A stretch of 64,000 nt of DNA from Mesostigma viride (taxonomy: Eukaryota > Streptophyta > Mesostigmatophyceae > Mesostigmatales > Mesostigmataceae): assembly GCA_009746045.1 (NCBI GenBank), contig RPFO01000106.1, positions 1,423,211 through 1,487,210 of the forward strand, in the 5' to 3' direction. Both the position numbers and the translations under genes were made by a program. The number at the start of each line of letters is the position of its first letter. Positions within the stretch are counted from its first letter, which is position 1. A model generated the notes under the pieces. It saw only the letters and a program-made list of their open reading frames with translations, made no database searches and was not told where the DNA came from. Below are positions 62,147 to 64,000 of the stretch, one piece after another.

Positions 62147-63172
62147 ATGCCTCCAAACATTCAAGCACCGCAAGGGACGCTATTCTTCAATTCCGTTCAT
62201 ACGAAAAGCATCACCTCTTACAACGATGATTATACGGAGACGGGAGTCCTGCGAATCGTGCAAAACGGAACGGATCTCAGGCTCGTGTACGAACAAGACG
62301 GCATGGCTCCTGGCCACAGCCCCTCGCTCGTCTTCGGGGCCAACTCGGTCTCTTTATCATCTGGAACCACGAACATCCAGGTGACCCCGACAGGAGTCGG
62401 AGGGGCCATCGGTGGAGCCGGGGAGGTGTCCGGGATCGCCGTCGCCGAGACAGCGGTCGCGTCCCTGAACCTGCAAGCAGATGTCACCAATCCGGCGTAC
62501 ACGACGGGGAAACACAGCGTGTTGCGATCGACGAACGACGACCTGGTGTTGTCAGGAGGCAGGGCTCTGTCCGGAGAGGACACGCACGTGGTGACCGTGG
62601 GAGAGCTGCACGCGTACAAGGGGGACGGAGTGGCTGGTTCGGGGGATGCGGTGAAGGTGTTCGGGAAGAACGTCGCCGGAAACGTGGCCAACTTGAATCT
62701 GGGAGTGCACAAAGATTCCGCTTATTCTTCCACCGGCTCGACGACAGCTCGTGCCATGTTGTCGTCGAGCGCCACCGCGGACTTGACGGTGAGTTCCGGA
62801 GCCGACCAGCTGAGGCTGGAGGCGACAAAGGCGGGAGGGAAAGTGAGGATAGCGTCCTCTACCGCTGTAGAGGTGTTCCCTCGCGTCCCCAACGATTCAG
62901 GGAACAACCCATCAGGCCATCTGGTGTTCGATCACGTGACACCCGGAGCGGTGGATGGCAACGGGTTCAACGTCTCCTCGTTGGTAGTGAAGTCCACCGG
63001 GACCGAGAATCTAGCGCTGGAATCGGGAAGCGGAGTGGTGGACGTTCTGGGGTCTCTGGAGATAGGATCCGGAGCCACGAAGTACAGGTTCACGGTGAAC
63101 GACAACGGGCAACTCGAGATACAAAAGTGGGTGTTCGGCGTTCTGTCGAAGAAGGTGCAAGTATTAGAGTGA
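62147..63172 (+). CDS. Shorter fibre-like protein
   Basis: The 341-aa protein is Gly/Ser/Val-rich and beta-like. Its C-terminus (Phe-Thr-Val-Asn-Asp-Asn-Gly-Gln-Leu-Glu-Ile-Gln-Lys-Trp) parallels the end of the large fibre (Phe-Arg-Val-Ala-Asp-Asp-Glu-Ser-Ile-Gln-Leu-Ile-Lys-Trp), so it is probably a partner or truncated relative lacking the LamG parts. A TATATAA box lies 8 nt upstream. Confidence 0.66.
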   Translation: MPPNIQAPQGTLFFNSVHTKSITSYNDDYTETGVLRIVQNGTDLRLVYEQDGMAPGHSPSLVFGANSVSLSSGTTNIQVTPTGVGGAIGGAGEVSGIAVAETAVASLNLQADVTNPAYTTGKHSVLRSTNDDLVLSGGRALSGEDTHVVTVGELHAYKGDGVAGSGDAVKVFGKNVAGNVANLNLGVHKDSAYSSTGSTTARAMLSSSATADLTVSSGADQLRLEATKAGGKVRIASSTAVEVFPRVPNDSGNNPSGHLVFDHVTPGAVDGNGFNVSSLVVKSTGTENLALESGSGVVDVLGSLEIGSGATKYRFTVNDNGQLEIQKWVFGVLSKKVQVLE

Positions 63173-63199
63173 TTTTAATCAATAACAGTAATAATCAAT

Positions 63200-63445
63200 A
63201 TGAACTTTCGAGAACTTGGAATCCGAGTTATCGCCACTATCATCGTCCAAATTTTTGTGCACGCCCTCGCGGTGGTAGTGAGACCAGATTTAGCCAGCAA
63301 AAGAGAATGGATGTTCGCTCAGTTCGCGGTGTCTCTGTCGCTGTCACACATACTCCTGGAAATGACAGGATCTAACACGGCGTTTTCCACGTCCCGACTT
63401 CCCCAGGTGATCCAGAAGAAAATGAGGTCAATTAGTAACGTATAA
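63200..63445 (+). CDS. Small two-pass membrane protein
   Basis: The 81-aa protein has hydrophobic segments at about residues 9-26 and 38-54. Its stop abuts the start of the next gene. Virion-type membrane protein. Confidence 0.58.
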   Translation: MNFRELGIRVIATIIVQIFVHALAVVVRPDLASKREWMFAQFAVSLSLSHILLEMTGSNTAFSTSRLPQVIQKKMRSISNV

Positions 63446-64000
63446 ATGGCTATGTTGGCTATGAACTATTTGGCAGGAGGCGGAGGCCCCATGCCGGCTA
63501 TAAACGTCTCAGGGGGTGGCGGAGGGATAGGAATCGGCGGTGCGGTCTTCCTGTTCTTGGTGCTCATGTTTGCTATTCTTGTCGTGGTAATCAAGCTGAA
63601 GTTCCAATCCGTGTGGTCGTGGATAACTGGCATAGGCCAGGTGTTCGTGGGAGGCGTGTTCAAGAGTGTGGAATTGGTGAAGAAAATCCTGAAGAAGATC
63701 GGTTGCGTCTTTCTAAAGGCCATGGCGATGTCGGGTCATCCTATCATGGCGATCGTCTACAAAAAGACCAAGGACAAATGCGCCAAGAAAGAGGTGCCGT
63801 TCTTGGCTTTCGTGCAGAAGGCGTACGAAATAGTCGAGAATTCGTACAAGTCGCAGAAAATAGAAGGGAAGAATCTGAACGCGGATCAAACGGCGGCCAA
63901 CGCGACTTTGGACGTTTTCTTGAAAGGATACGCAAAAGACCGGGTCGAGGCGTACGACACTTTTAAGAACAAGGTGTACAATTACGAGCACAAGTACAAG
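63446..64000 (+). CDS. Membrane protein, partial (runs off right edge)
   Basis: The frame opens at the ATG at 63446 and is uninterrupted to base 64000 (185 codons seen). A Gly-rich N-terminus precedes a strong transmembrane segment (about residues 33-52), then a basic, helical soluble part. The remainder lies outside the window. Its start follows the previous stop directly. Confidence 0.62.
   Translation, partial: MAMLAMNYLAGGGGPMPAINVSGGGGGIGIGGAVFLFLVLMFAILVVVIKLKFQSVWSWITGIGQVFVGGVFKSVELVKKILKKIGCVFLKAMAMSGHPIMAIVYKKTKDKCAKKEVPFLAFVQKAYEIVENSYKSQKIEGKNLNADQTAANATLDVFLKGYAKDRVEAYDTFKNKVYNYEHKYK

Overview
The window reads as genome of a large DNA virus of the phylum Nucleocytoviricota, most simply a copy embedded in a eukaryotic (probably algal or protist) genome. 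Hallmarks seen directly: four double jelly-roll major capsid proteins, an A32-type packaging ATPase, a VLTF3-like late transcription factor, PCNA and a KilA-N protein. Genes are tightly packed on both strands, often overlapping by a few bases, and many have an AT-rich TATATA box 8-20 nt before the ATG. I cannot name the species. The interrupting host-type DNA and its satellites suggest a eukaryotic host, and a Rieske oxygenase would suit a photosynthetic one; both are inference.

Layout. 1-11.8 kb: an OTU-like protease running off the left edge, a GNAT-like protein, membrane proteins, an HNH nuclease, KilA-N, VLTF3 and PCNA. 11.8-24 kb: the structural block, with a LysM protein and four capsid paralogues, one carrying a LamG/lectin-like domain, interleaved with three F-box-like proteins and a Rieske oxygenase. 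24-36 kb: a RING-like protein behind a repeat-rich divergent promoter, then a perfect 4,499-bp tandem duplication holding two membrane paralogues, a 53-aa basic protein, the packaging ATPase, a JAMM-type metalloprotease, a frameshifted conserved gene, a small coiled-coil protein and part of a Gly/Arg-rich protein. 36-41.2 kb: zinc-finger, acidic and paired structural-type proteins. 41,205-50,479: a 9,275-bp insertion bounded by 29-bp terminal inverted repeats and a 3-bp target duplication, filled with satellites and one degenerate-looking gene. 50.5-64 kb: virion-type membrane proteins, a NYN-like protein, a very large DDE-transposase-like protein, fibre-like LamG proteins and a membrane protein running off the right edge.

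The strongest result is that the 9.3-kb block splits one viral gene. The half at 50,480-51,322 and the half at 40,605-41,201 lie on the same strand in the right order, and removing the block with one copy of the 3-bp duplication joins them in frame at 479 codons. The capsid-lectin fusion, the perfect 4.5-kb duplication and the 542-residue gap between the first two catalytic Asp of the DDE protein are the other unusual features.

A shared theme is ubiquitin: OTU, JAMM, RING-like and three F-box-like proteins suggest the virus redirects host ubiquitin signalling, although no single activity is proven by sequence alone. Two promoter styles are visible: TATATA boxes close to the ATG at structural genes, and, at two divergent gene pairs, long spacers with tandem repeats and TATA-like boxes about 65-75 nt upstream. 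The second set may be early genes.
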